Source of the DNA: Actinomycetes bacterium
GTDB taxonomy: Bacteria > Actinomycetota > Humimicrobiia > Humimicrobiales > Humimicrobiaceae
DNA: 11,993 bases
Direction of reading: 5' to 3'
Assembly (NCBI GenBank): GCA_030603375.1
Contig: JAUVXY010000029.1
Location: 1-11,993 of the forward strand
Under the pieces are notes generated by a model. It did not search any database. It was not told the origin of the DNA and saw only the letters and a list, made by a program, of their open reading frames with translations. The translations under genes were made by a program, and so were the position numbers. Each line of letters opens with the position of its first letter. The stretch's first letter is position 1. Positions 1 to 5,762 of the stretch are shown one piece after another.

Positions 1-111
1 AAGAAAAGATTGCATTCTTCACTGGGGTATATGCCACCGGAAGAATTTGAAAATATAAATAATGAAAATATGAAAGGAACTGAGTCCCATCAGCTTATTC
101 TGACTAATTAA
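1..111 (+). CDS. IS3-family transposase, C-terminal end (5' truncated by window)
   Basis: The window opens inside a plus-strand frame encoding KKRLHSSLGYMPPEEFE and ending at TAA 109-111. The (K/R)RxHSSLGYxxPxEF block is the typical C-terminal signature of the DDE (rve-type) integrase-core transposase, OrfB, of IS3-family insertion sequences, which cuts and joins the ends of the element. Only the last 36 residues are visible, so the catalytic DDE residues and the OrfA partner lie outside. An IS3-like terminal repeat follows at 116-141, which fits the end of an element. Identification rests on motif recall; the IS3 subgroup is not determined. Confidence 0.85.
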   Translation, partial: KKRLHSSLGYMPPEEFENINNENMKGTESHQLILTN

Positions 112-115
112 CTTG

Positions 116-141
116 GTGTCTAAATTTTGGGGTTCATATCA
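116..141. repeat. Right terminal inverted repeat of the IS3-family element
   Basis: Just after the transposase stop the sequence runs GTGTCTAAATTTTGG and then GGTTCATATCA. It has the shape of an IS3-family right end: a GTC(T/C)AA block, a run of T/A, GGGT, and a terminal CA (the IS begins TG when read from the other strand). The best terminal CA is at 140-141. The other end of the IS and any target-site duplication lie outside the window, so the exact boundary is inferred. The minus-strand lipoprotein frame crosses this end and stops inside it at 120-122. Confidence 0.65.
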
Positions 142-2120
142 CCTTCCCATGAGTAATCATAATTAAGAAGGTGCATGTATACTCTTTTACTATCCTGCCA
201 GACCTGAACTGTTATAGTGTCTGATTCTGGATTAATTGAAACTGGCTGACTGCTTAGTTGGTTCTTTATAAGAATCCCCAGATTATTTCTTGCATATATA
301 TTTCTTGAGATTGTATCTTCTGAATAATCAAAATAAAAAAGTCCATCTTTAATTGGGTCTTTGCTACAGTAAATATAACCCGCCATATAATCATTCCAAC
401 CATTTTTTAAGTTTCTAAGCTCATGTCTATCGGCTGGCTTTCCTTCCTCGTTTCTTAATCCCATCTCACCTAATACAATTAGCGTACCACCCTCTTCTGC
501 ATATGAAAGAAGAATATTAACTTCTCTATCTGAAAGCATGATTGCTCCCGGTACAATTATTACTTCATACTTTGAAAGTTCAGATATGTCTAGCTTCTTC
601 TGGCAATACTCCAGTTCATCTCCAGCAATACAAACATCATACTGTATATTTAAATCTGTAAGAGCAAGAGCTGCGGCATAAAAACTCCTGTGATCAAAAT
701 GTGTAATACTAAAGTATCTATAATTTACTGCAGGATATATAACTGCAACATTTGCAACTGAGCTTAACTTTGAGAACTGAAATATTTCTCTGTTACTTAA
801 GTAAAAACGATTATATTTACTTATTATCCCTGATGTTGCTGGAGGGTAATTAAGATCAAAAAACTGCTCTTTGTTAGCAAATGCTTCTGCCATAGCCAGG
901 TGAATAAAATTTTCGAAAGCAATTTGTTTTGATATTAATGTATGTCTTTGTTTTTGCAGTATCAGCATTGTCATATCACTTACACTTGTCAATTCAGGTT
1001 TGCCTGTTAAAGCATAGACTATTTTATACTCTGGAATATTTTTCCTTTTAGGGAAGAATGGCTCTTTTATTTGCTGCTCAAATAACAATGACTCATCAAC
1101 ATAGGCAATGTGACCCGAGGGAATATCTACATATTCCTGAGTTGAAAATGGAAAGTAAGAGCAAGCTAACATAAAGCCTGAACTGGGAATACCTGTAAAT
1201 TTTAATTCCTTATTGTATTTTTGCTTTCCGTATTCTTTAAGCTCTCCTGTTAAGTTTCTCATAAACTCTGCTGTTTCTGTAATTAAGAACTCATTAAAAT
1301 CAAAAAGAAGGCTTTCTTTCCATTCTTCTTTTGAAAAATCTTCTATGCCTCTGGTTTCTAAGCCATAATTTTCTATCAGATAATTAGCATAATTGAAACT
1401 TTCGATATTGACAATTCCATATTGCCCTAGTTGTTCCGGGGTGTATTTGCTTTTAAGATAGCCTCTAAATTTTTTCAGCGTTAATTTAGAAAATTCTCCT
1501 TTGTTATTAATTATATACTCATGAAAATGAAAATCATCATAGTAAATTCCATCTGCTCCAGCGTCAATGGTTTTTTTTGAGACGCTCCTGATAAAATTCT
1601 GCCAATTTGGATCTAATAAGTTGTATGAGGCCATGTTCTCCACTATACCAATTTCTGAAACAATGTGAGGAATTATGTTTCCACTGATGTCAATTGCTTC
1701 TGAACCTTCAAGACTATATATTTCTTTATATTCCTCAACCCTCTCAGGCAAAAATTCAGATAAGCCAAGTAGATTTACATAACCCAGATATATTAAACCA
1801 TTGTTATGTGCCTCACCTATCTCTTCCTTTAGGTACCCCCACTCTATAGGAGAAGTTGCCCAACTGCCCCTTCCAATAACTGTAGCATTTACTTGGAGTG
1901 CTCTTTGTATATTGGTATTGTAGTCCTCGGGCCCGCCTGACCAGGCATATGTCTGTGGTGTTTTTTCCCAGTCTCTGTGGGGTATAAATTCTACCTCTGC
2001 AAGAGACTCCCCTGGTAAGGTTTCTACTGGTTGTTGAATGCAACTACTGGTTGAGATAACATTGATTATCGGTATCCCCAATAGCACCAATATGCCTTTG
2101 TGTTTTGTGAGTTTCATCAT
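120..2120 (-). CDS. Secreted lipoprotein, glycosidase-like TIM barrel plus GATase-like domain; 3' end cut by IS
   Basis: A 666-residue frame starting ATG-ATG; the ribosome site is weak (AAAGAGA about 11 bases upstream). Residues 9-26 are hydrophobic and end TSSC with Cys27, an imperfect lipobox, so export and lipid anchoring are likely. Residues about 45-420 look like the TIM barrel of uncharacterised glycoside-hydrolase-like proteins, with GADGIYYDDFHF at 188-199 as a probable active-site strand (Asp195/Asp196 are candidate acids). Residues about 455-590 resemble the class I glutamine-amidotransferase-like fold attached to beta-galactosidase-type enzymes (VIIVPGAIMLSD, EEGGTLIVLGE). A C-terminal beta domain begins (VYMHLLNYDYS) and breaks off: about the last six residues (from Asp661) and the TAG stop come from the IS3 end. 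The native gene was therefore longer and this copy may be impaired. The substrate is unknown; carbohydrate is an inference from fold resemblance only. Confidence 0.7.
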   Translation of the reverse strand: MMKLTKHKGILVLLGIPIINVISTSSCIQQPVETLPGESLAEVEFIPHRDWEKTPQTYAWSGGPEDYNTNIQRALQVNATVIGRGSWATSPIEWGYLKEEIGEAHNNGLIYLGYVNLLGLSEFLPERVEEYKEIYSLEGSEAIDISGNIIPHIVSEIGIVENMASYNLLDPNWQNFIRSVSKKTIDAGADGIYYDDFHFHEYIINNKGEFSKLTLKKFRGYLKSKYTPEQLGQYGIVNIESFNYANYLIENYGLETRGIEDFSKEEWKESLLFDFNEFLITETAEFMRNLTGELKEYGKQKYNKELKFTGIPSSGFMLACSYFPFSTQEYVDIPSGHIAYVDESLLFEQQIKEPFFPKRKNIPEYKIVYALTGKPELTSVSDMTMLILQKQRHTLISKQIAFENFIHLAMAEAFANKEQFFDLNYPPATSGIISKYNRFYLSNREIFQFSKLSSVANVAVIYPAVNYRYFSITHFDHRSFYAAALALTDLNIQYDVCIAGDELEYCQKKLDISELSKYEVIIVPGAIMLSDREVNILLSYAEEGGTLIVLGEMGLRNEEGKPADRHELRNLKNGWNDYMAGYIYCSKDPIKDGLFYFDYSEDTISRNIYARNNLGILIKNQLSSQPVSINPESDTITVQVWQDSKRVYMHLLNYDYSWEGDMNPKI

Positions 2121-2570
2121 GATTTATTATTTCTCTTTTAATTCAACTTTTAAAAATTTCTCCTTAATAGTAGGAAAGAATCAGTTTCTAAACATAATAA
2201 ATTCATTTCCAACACTAAATTTATTAAATTTAAGTAAATATTACTTTTTCTTTTTTAAAATTCAAGTAATACATAAATTTCCCATTAAAAAATTGCTATC
2301 TTAACTTGATTGGAGTTAAGGATGAAAAAGAAATAAAAGACCAAGCTGTTAGAACCACCTTAGGGAAGGATACCATTGGTAATCATTTAAGGGTGGTATA
2401 TTTGGGTAAAGGCAGGAAAACTCTGTGTTTATAAGAAAAATCGTTCAGAATGGCTCCTCATCTTGGACGCTTTTAGAACTCCAGGGATACTAAATATATG
2501 TATAAATTATAAATATTTACCAGAACTAAATAGATTAGGTATCTGAATCATGTTTTAGTCCATATAAATT
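2121..2570. other. Gene-free AT-rich stretch
   Basis: From 2121 to about 2300 the sequence is very AT-rich with T and A runs and no convincing gene; it includes the upstream region of the minus-strand lipoprotein gene. From about 2282 to 2550 the plus strand has protein-like translation in two frames, described separately as a possible transposase relic. No clear terminator hairpin followed by a T run was seen for the SRPBCC gene that ends at 2571. Confidence 0.6.
2282..2547 (+). pseudogene. Possible decayed transposase fragment (IS4-like), frameshifted
   Basis: One plus-strand frame reads GVKDEKEIKDQAVRTTLGKD and continues GNHLRVVYLGKGRKTLCL to a stop near 2433. Shifting one base gives an uninterrupted LCLYKKNRSEWLLILDAF that runs on to TGA at about 2545. 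The pairing of a VVYL strand with RxxRSEWLxIL loosely recalls the core of IS4-type DDE transposases (lvfvRNRxxRxEWLxLLsT). The match then fades: the expected STDT is not there. No start codon or ribosome site is evident. This is weak resemblance by eye; a chance frame or another decayed gene is equally possible. Confidence 0.25.
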
Positions 2571-3041
2571 TTATTGTTCTAAAATCTTTTTGAGATTTTC
2601 CCCTTCTTCTCTAACATGCTCATTATGCATTTCAATTTTGGTTTCCATTTCTTTTTTAGACAATTTATAGAATAAATCTCCAGCTCTTAAATAACTTTTA
2701 GCTATGAAAACAGAATTCAAACCTTTAGTTTCAATTAGCCATTCAAATCTCGGTGCTACTAATGATATAGGAAAAGAATATTTAAACACAATTTTTCTGT
2801 TTTGAATAACTTCACCAATGGTTCCCTTAAGTTTAAATACTTTTCCTCTCACAACCTCTTCACCATACCAGTTAGAACCTGATTCCATTGGTTTTCCTTT
2901 GGTCCATTTAAATAAAATATGGTCCTGAGGATGCCAAGCTTTATAATTTTTTTCAAGGTTGGTGAAGAACTCCCAAATTTTTTCAGGTGTAGTTTTTATT
3001 TCTATTGAACCACTTAATACCAATTGGCTAAACAATGACAT
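2571..3041 (-). CDS. SRPBCC (START/Bet v1-like) family protein
   Basis: 156 residues, the usual size for a single SRPBCC helix-grip domain, a fold with a deep hydrophobic pocket used by polyketide cyclases, AHSA1-like and lipid- or ligand-binding proteins. Typical features are the opening strand SGSIEIKTTPEKIWEFFTNL (residues 10-29; family pattern s..I.aspe.vW..ltd), then YKAWHPQDHILFKW, the GTIGEVIQNRKIVFKY strand and a long C-terminal helix (about 125-155) that closes the pocket. There is no signal peptide, so it should be cytosolic. The start is secure: AGGAGG at 3050-3055 lies 8 bases before ATG. It is transcribed alone and divergently from the MNT-HEPN cassette. Ligand and role cannot be predicted. 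Confidence 0.8.
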   Translation of the reverse strand: MSLFSQLVLSGSIEIKTTPEKIWEFFTNLEKNYKAWHPQDHILFKWTKGKPMESGSNWYGEEVVRGKVFKLKGTIGEVIQNRKIVFKYSFPISLVAPRFEWLIETKGLNSVFIAKSYLRAGDLFYKLSKKEMETKIEMHNEHVREEGENLKKILEQ

Positions 3042-3049
3042 ATTTTGAT

Positions 3050-3081
3050 CCTCCTAATATTGAATTAACTCTTGTATAGCA
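3050..3081 (-). promoter_or_regulatory. Ribosome site and candidate extended -10 for the SRPBCC gene
   Basis: On the minus strand TGC-TATACA (3073-3081) is an extended -10 match to TGnTATAAT. It lies about 18 bases before a perfect AGGAGG ribosome-binding site (3050-3055), which is 8 bases before the ATG. No good -35 hexamer is present at the usual distance. The ribosome site is certain; the promoter is tentative. Confidence 0.4.
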
Positions 3082-3197
3082 TATTACATTTTTTATCCCT
3101 TTCATACATGTTATGAATTTAATACCTAGATACTCTTTATGCCATGTCCTTTTCATTTATTCAGATACTGGATATTTATTAAGAGTTTTATGTTTGG

Positions 3198-3250
3198 AAC
3201 GGGATGCCCCGTTGTTGGCAAAGAGCCCGAAGAGCCTATTAATATGGCTC
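3198..3250. repeat. Two adjacent small hairpins in a GC-richer island
   Basis: AACGGG-ATGC-CCCGTT (3198-3213) is a perfect 6-bp stem with a 4-base loop. It is followed by GAGCC-TATTAATAT-GGCTC (3232-3250), a 5-bp stem with a 9-base loop. The island is visibly richer in G and C than its surroundings. Neither hairpin is followed by a T run on the plus strand, so they are not classical terminators. The second hairpin overlaps the left copy of the TGGCTCCCCGG repeat. Function unknown; it could be a remnant of a decayed gene or mobile element. Confidence 0.4.
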
Positions 3251-3255
3251 CCCGG
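3245..3255. repeat. Left copy of TGGCTCCCCGG direct repeat
   Basis: The same 11 bases occur in the same orientation at 4490-4500, 1245 bases away, on the other side of the MNT-HEPN cassette. After the shared 11 bases the two copies diverge. The repeat is GC-rich in an AT-rich region, which makes chance less likely but does not exclude it. Confidence 0.45.
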
Positions 3256-3339
3256 ACTGGTCAATGTTGATAACACTTTAGATCATTCTTTCGAGGAAAA
3301 TAAATAAAAGTAAAATTATTATTATAACTAAAAATACAT

Positions 3340-3371
3340 TTGACAATTGTACTCTATATTGAGTACAATTG
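3340..3371 (+). promoter_or_regulatory. Promoter with overlapping palindromic operator for the MNT-HEPN cassette
   Basis: TTGACA (3340-3345) is a perfect -35. TACAAT (3364-3369), 18 bases downstream, is a one-mismatch -10. Transcription should start near 3376. A perfect inverted repeat, CAATTGTACTC (3344-3354) and GAGTACAATTG (3361-3371) separated by TATATT, covers the whole spacer and the -10 box. This layout is typical of an operator bound by a dimeric repressor. The first gene product carries a winged-helix-like N-terminus, so autoregulation is the natural inference. Confidence 0.75.
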
Positions 3372-3376
3372 GACTC

Positions 3377-3393
3377 AAAAAGGAGCGCAATTG
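3377..3393 (+). promoter_or_regulatory. Ribosome-binding site fixing the TTG start of the MNT gene
   Basis: AAAAAGGAG (3377-3385) lies 5 bases before TTG at 3391-3393 and just downstream of the expected transcription start near 3376. The longest open frame would begin at a TTG at 3340, but that codon is the -35 box itself and cannot be in the mRNA from this promoter. Confidence 0.75.
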
Positions 3394-3966
3394 TTAGAAT
3401 CATTATACATTTCAAAATCAAAAATTAGGCAGGATTTACTTGCTCTCTTTTTTACTAACCCGTCTCAAAAATATTACCTAAGACAGTTAGAGCGTATGCT
3501 GGGCTATTCTGCAGGAAGTATAAGAAGAGAGCTTTTAAATTTTAAAAAGGATAGCCTGTTTAATACAGCTAGAGAGGGTAACCTGCTGTACTATTCATTA
3601 AATAAAAACCATCCTCTCTTTGAAGAAATTAAAAGTATTGTTTCAAAAACTGTTGGTGTTGAACAAAGTCTGAGAAAAATTCTAACCTCTATAAAAAATA
3701 TAAACTTTGCCTTTATTTATGGATCTTTTGCATCAAAAAGTGAAAAAGCCGCAAGTGATATTGATCTTATGGTTATAGGTTCCCCTGACACTTCTCACTT
3801 AAATGAAAAAATAGCAGCACTTGAAAAAAAGCTTAAAAGAGAAATAAATCCCATAATATATTCCTTAGATGAATATAGAACTAAAAAAAAGAATAGAAGT
3901 GGCTTTATTGTGGAACTGCTCAGCAACCCAAAAATAATGCTAATAGGTGATGAAAATGATCTATAA
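3391..3966 (+). CDS. Winged-helix / MNT-type nucleotidyltransferase (probable antitoxin)
   Basis: 191 residues from the TTG at 3391, chosen because promoter and ribosome site rule out the longer 208-residue frame. Residues about 10-75 look like a winged helix-turn-helix (KIRQDLLALFFTNPSQKYYL, then the SAGSIRRELLNF recognition helix and the REGNLLYYSL wing). Residues about 103-165 carry the minimal nucleotidyltransferase signature: GSFASKSEKAASDIDLMVIG at 111-130, in which Gly111-Ser112 and Asp123/Asp125 would bind the nucleotide and metal; Glu151 is a candidate third acid. In MNT-HEPN toxin-antitoxin systems the MNT protein neutralises the HEPN RNase, in studied cases by adding AMP to it. The next gene overlaps it by 11 bases and encodes a HEPN-like protein, which supports this pairing. 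The HTH suggests it also represses its own promoter through the palindrome. Other wHTH-NTase fusions exist, so the antitoxin role is inferred. Confidence 0.8.
   Translation: MLESLYISKSKIRQDLLALFFTNPSQKYYLRQLERMLGYSAGSIRRELLNFKKDSLFNTAREGNLLYYSLNKNHPLFEEIKSIVSKTVGVEQSLRKILTSIKNINFAFIYGSFASKSEKAASDIDLMVIGSPDTSHLNEKIAALEKKLKREINPIIYSLDEYRTKKKNRSGFIVELLSNPKIMLIGDENDL
3945..3958 (+). promoter_or_regulatory. Ribosome site choosing the HEPN gene start
   Basis: AGGTGAT (3945-3951) is 4 bases before ATG at 3956-3958. In-frame GTG (3947) and ATG (3950) codons lie inside this ribosome site, so ATG 3956 is the best start. The site lies within the end of the MNT gene, which suggests translational coupling. 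Confidence 0.55.
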
Positions 3967-4420
3967 AGATTCAATAAATTCACTTCTTAATGACGGATTA
4001 ATTAAAAAATGTCCTACAGATTATAAAGTAATAAAAAACCTGATAAATAGAGCTTACCATGATATCAATACTGCTAAAAGAAATATAGAAGATGATACCG
4101 ATTGTACATATAATTATGCATATAACGCACTCCTGCATTCTGGCTTAGCTTTGATGTTTAGTAAGGGATTTAGACCAGATATTAAAAATAAGCATTTAAC
4201 AATCGTAAGATTTACAAAAATTATGCTGGGCAGTAGATTCAATAAACTTATCAATGACTACGACTTTATGAGAAGAAAGAGACACCAATTTATTTATGAA
4301 CCAGATATTCCCTGTTCAACAAAAGAAGCTGGAGATTCAATAATAACTGCCGAAAAATTTGTAGATTTAATTAGCAACCTTACAAAAGAAAAAAGTCCAA
4401 GAGAAGAACTTGATTTTTAA
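3956..4420 (+). CDS. HEPN-domain protein (probable toxin partner of the MNT protein)
   Basis: 154 residues, mainly helical by appearance. It begins inside the MNT gene (11-base overlap), so the two are co-transcribed. Residues 29-72 (LINRAYHDINTAKRNIEDD, then YNYAYNALLHSGLALMFSKG) and His80 resemble the helical HEPN fold, in which paired helices form a dimer and an RNase site. The likely catalytic segment is YDFMRRKRHQFIYEP at 102-116, with Arg106, Arg107, Arg109, His110 and Tyr114. The textbook HEPN RNase motif is R-x4-6-H; here the longest local spacing is R106-x3-H110, so catalysis is less certain. Tyr114 could be the residue modified by the MNT partner, by analogy with HepT. No signal or membrane segment. 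The RNase-toxin role is inferred from pairing and fold resemblance. Confidence 0.7.
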   Translation: MIYKDSINSLLNDGLIKKCPTDYKVIKNLINRAYHDINTAKRNIEDDTDCTYNYAYNALLHSGLALMFSKGFRPDIKNKHLTIVRFTKIMLGSRFNKLINDYDFMRRKRHQFIYEPDIPCSTKEAGDSIITAEKFVDLISNLTKEKSPREELDF

Positions 4421-4489
4421 AACTTTATAAGATATGTGTGGTTTAAAATAATCAATAGTATCTAATCTTAATTAATTTTTTATATAGTT

Positions 4490-4513
4490 TGGCTCCCCGG
4501 GTAGGACTTGACC
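4490..4513 (-). repeat. tRNA 3'-end-like remnant / right copy of TGGCTCCCCGG
   Basis: Plus-strand TGGCTCCCCGG (4490-4500) continues as GTAGGACTTGACC. Read on the minus strand this is GGTCAAGTCCTAC followed by CCGGGGAGCCA, very close to a tRNA 3' end (T-loop GGTTCGAGTCC with one base missing, 3' acceptor strand, CCA). The bases further upstream on the minus strand do not fold into a tRNA (no anticodon or D arm, poor T-stem), so it is not a working tRNA. tRNA 3' ends are common attachment sites for integrating elements. It lies where the accessory region meets the pfk-to-ligA block. tRNA-Asn would fit the GCCA end, but the identity is a guess. Confidence 0.4.
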
Positions 4514-4626
4514 ACACTACTGCCTATTATTTTAATTCCCCTGGCTGCTTAAGGAATGCGCTTATGCACCAAATTTTAATCTCTAAAAAATTTTAATATT
4601 TTAACTTACCTTAATACCTTAAAGTT

Positions 4627-5658
4627 TTAATAAAATATTTTTGACAGTTCGTACAGATCAAAATTCATAGGCTTCTGCCCTTTTAGAGCTTCAGCTATCG
4701 GAACAGCTGTTACTTTTTCATTCTTTATGCAAACCATATTATTAAATTTACCCTGATGCACTAAATCCACTGCTCCAACTCCAAGTCTTGTAGCAACAAT
4801 TCTATCAAAGGCCGTAGGCTTTCCTCCCCTTTGAAGATGCCCCAGTATAGTAACTCTGGTCTCATATCCTGTTCTTTTCTCAATCTCCTGTGCAATCAGC
4901 TTGCCTATTCCGCCAAGCTGGACATGGCCAAAATTATCAACTTTTACAGAGACCGTAACTTGTTTTTCTAACTTTTCAGGCTTTGCTCCTTCTGCAACTA
5001 CAATTATGCTAAAATCTTTTCCTCTTTCTCTTCTCTTCTCAATTACATTTACTATCTTGTCATAGCTAAATTTTTCTTCAGGAATTAAGATAACATCTGC
5101 TCCGCCAGCAAGCCCGCCATAAAGAGCAAGCCATCCTGCATCCCTGCCCATAACTTCTACTATCATAATCCTGTGATGAGATGAAGCAGTAGTGTGAAGC
5201 TTATCAATGCTGTCAGTCACTATCTCTACTGCAGAATCAAAACCTATGCAATAATCAGTGGATATTATATCATTGTCTATGGTCTGCGGGATCCCAACTC
5301 CTTTTATATTATACTGGCTCAGTCTGTTAAGAACGCCATTAGTATCATCGCCGCCAATAGTTATCAATGCATCCAGTCCAAACTTTTTTATATTTTCTTT
5401 TACTTTTTCAACGCCGCCTTCTATCTTAAAAGGGTTTGTTCTTGACGTTCCAAGCATGGTTCCGCCTTCATATAAAATTCCTGAAACCGAATCCTTGCTT
5501 AAATCAAATCCTAAGCCGCTAACAAGACCGTCCCACCCATTTCTTATTCCAAAAACTTTATATCCATACATAGATGACCTAACATATACGGCCCTTATAG
5601 CAGAATTAATTGCAGAAGAATCTCCTCCACCTGTCAGAACTCCTATTTTTTTTATCAT
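4627..5658 (-). CDS. pfkA: 6-phosphofructokinase (group III / mixed-donor type)
   Basis: 343 residues, slightly longer than the 320 of E. coli PfkA and aligned along its length. The enzyme phosphorylates fructose 6-phosphate to the 1,6-bisphosphate, the committed step of glycolysis, in the cytosol. Visible motifs: nucleotide loop GVLTGGGDSSAIN (6-18); GTSR with Arg73; donor-site IGGDDT (101-106); PQTIDND (124-130) with catalytic Asp128; SSHHRIMIVEVMGR (159-172); VAEG (221-224); TGYETRVTILGHLQRGG (263-279) for substrate binding. ATP enzymes normally have Gly where Asp105 and Gln125 sit; PPi enzymes have Asp and Lys. This protein has Asp plus Gln, so the donor (ATP or pyrophosphate) is unclear. 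A short insertion (about 228-248) matches the group III layout. The start is supported by AGGAG 10 bases upstream. It is last in the minus-strand block, convergent with the HEPN gene. Confidence 0.93.
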   Translation of the reverse strand: MIKKIGVLTGGGDSSAINSAIRAVYVRSSMYGYKVFGIRNGWDGLVSGLGFDLSKDSVSGILYEGGTMLGTSRTNPFKIEGGVEKVKENIKKFGLDALITIGGDDTNGVLNRLSQYNIKGVGIPQTIDNDIISTDYCIGFDSAVEIVTDSIDKLHTTASSHHRIMIVEVMGRDAGWLALYGGLAGGADVILIPEEKFSYDKIVNVIEKRRERGKDFSIIVVAEGAKPEKLEKQVTVSVKVDNFGHVQLGGIGKLIAQEIEKRTGYETRVTILGHLQRGGKPTAFDRIVATRLGVGAVDLVHQGKFNNMVCIKNEKVTAVPIAEALKGQKPMNFDLYELSKIFY

Positions 5659-5717
5659 TTTTACCCTTCTCCTTTTTTTACTTTTACTATTTCTCTAAAA
5701 TCCAGCAAAATTCAAAA

Positions 5718-5745
5718 TGTATATCCCTTATAAAATATACTACAA
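5718..5745 (-). promoter_or_regulatory. Candidate promoter for pfk
   Basis: In the 104-base gap between gatB and pfk the minus strand has TTGTAG (5740-5745), 16 bases, then TATACA (5718-5723). Both hexamers match consensus at four of six positions. The predicted start is about 50 bases before the pfk ATG. The sequence is AT-rich, so chance matches are likely. Confidence 0.3.
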
Positions 5746-5762
5746 TATTTTTATTTGTTAAA

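Noticed and set aside
1813..2304. Minus-strand 76-residue frame inside the lipoprotein gene, and the plus-strand 88-residue frame running from 2038 across its 5' end
   Set aside because: They overlap the coherent 666-residue lipoprotein frame or AT-rich non-coding DNA and show no family features.
3113..3307. 64-residue plus-strand frame upstream of the MNT gene
   Set aside because: No ribosome site, no recognisable protein, and it runs through the hairpin island and the 11-base repeat. A second frame here (MFGTGCPVVGKEPEEPINMA) also looks protein-like, so neither is convincing.
4487..4575. A complete tRNA gene on the minus strand
   Set aside because: Only the 3' end resembles tRNA. The T-stem pairs poorly, the T-loop lacks a base, and no anticodon or D arm was found.
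5194..5698. Two plus-strand frames opposite pfk
   Set aside because: Antisense shadows; pfk motifs on the minus strand are decisive.
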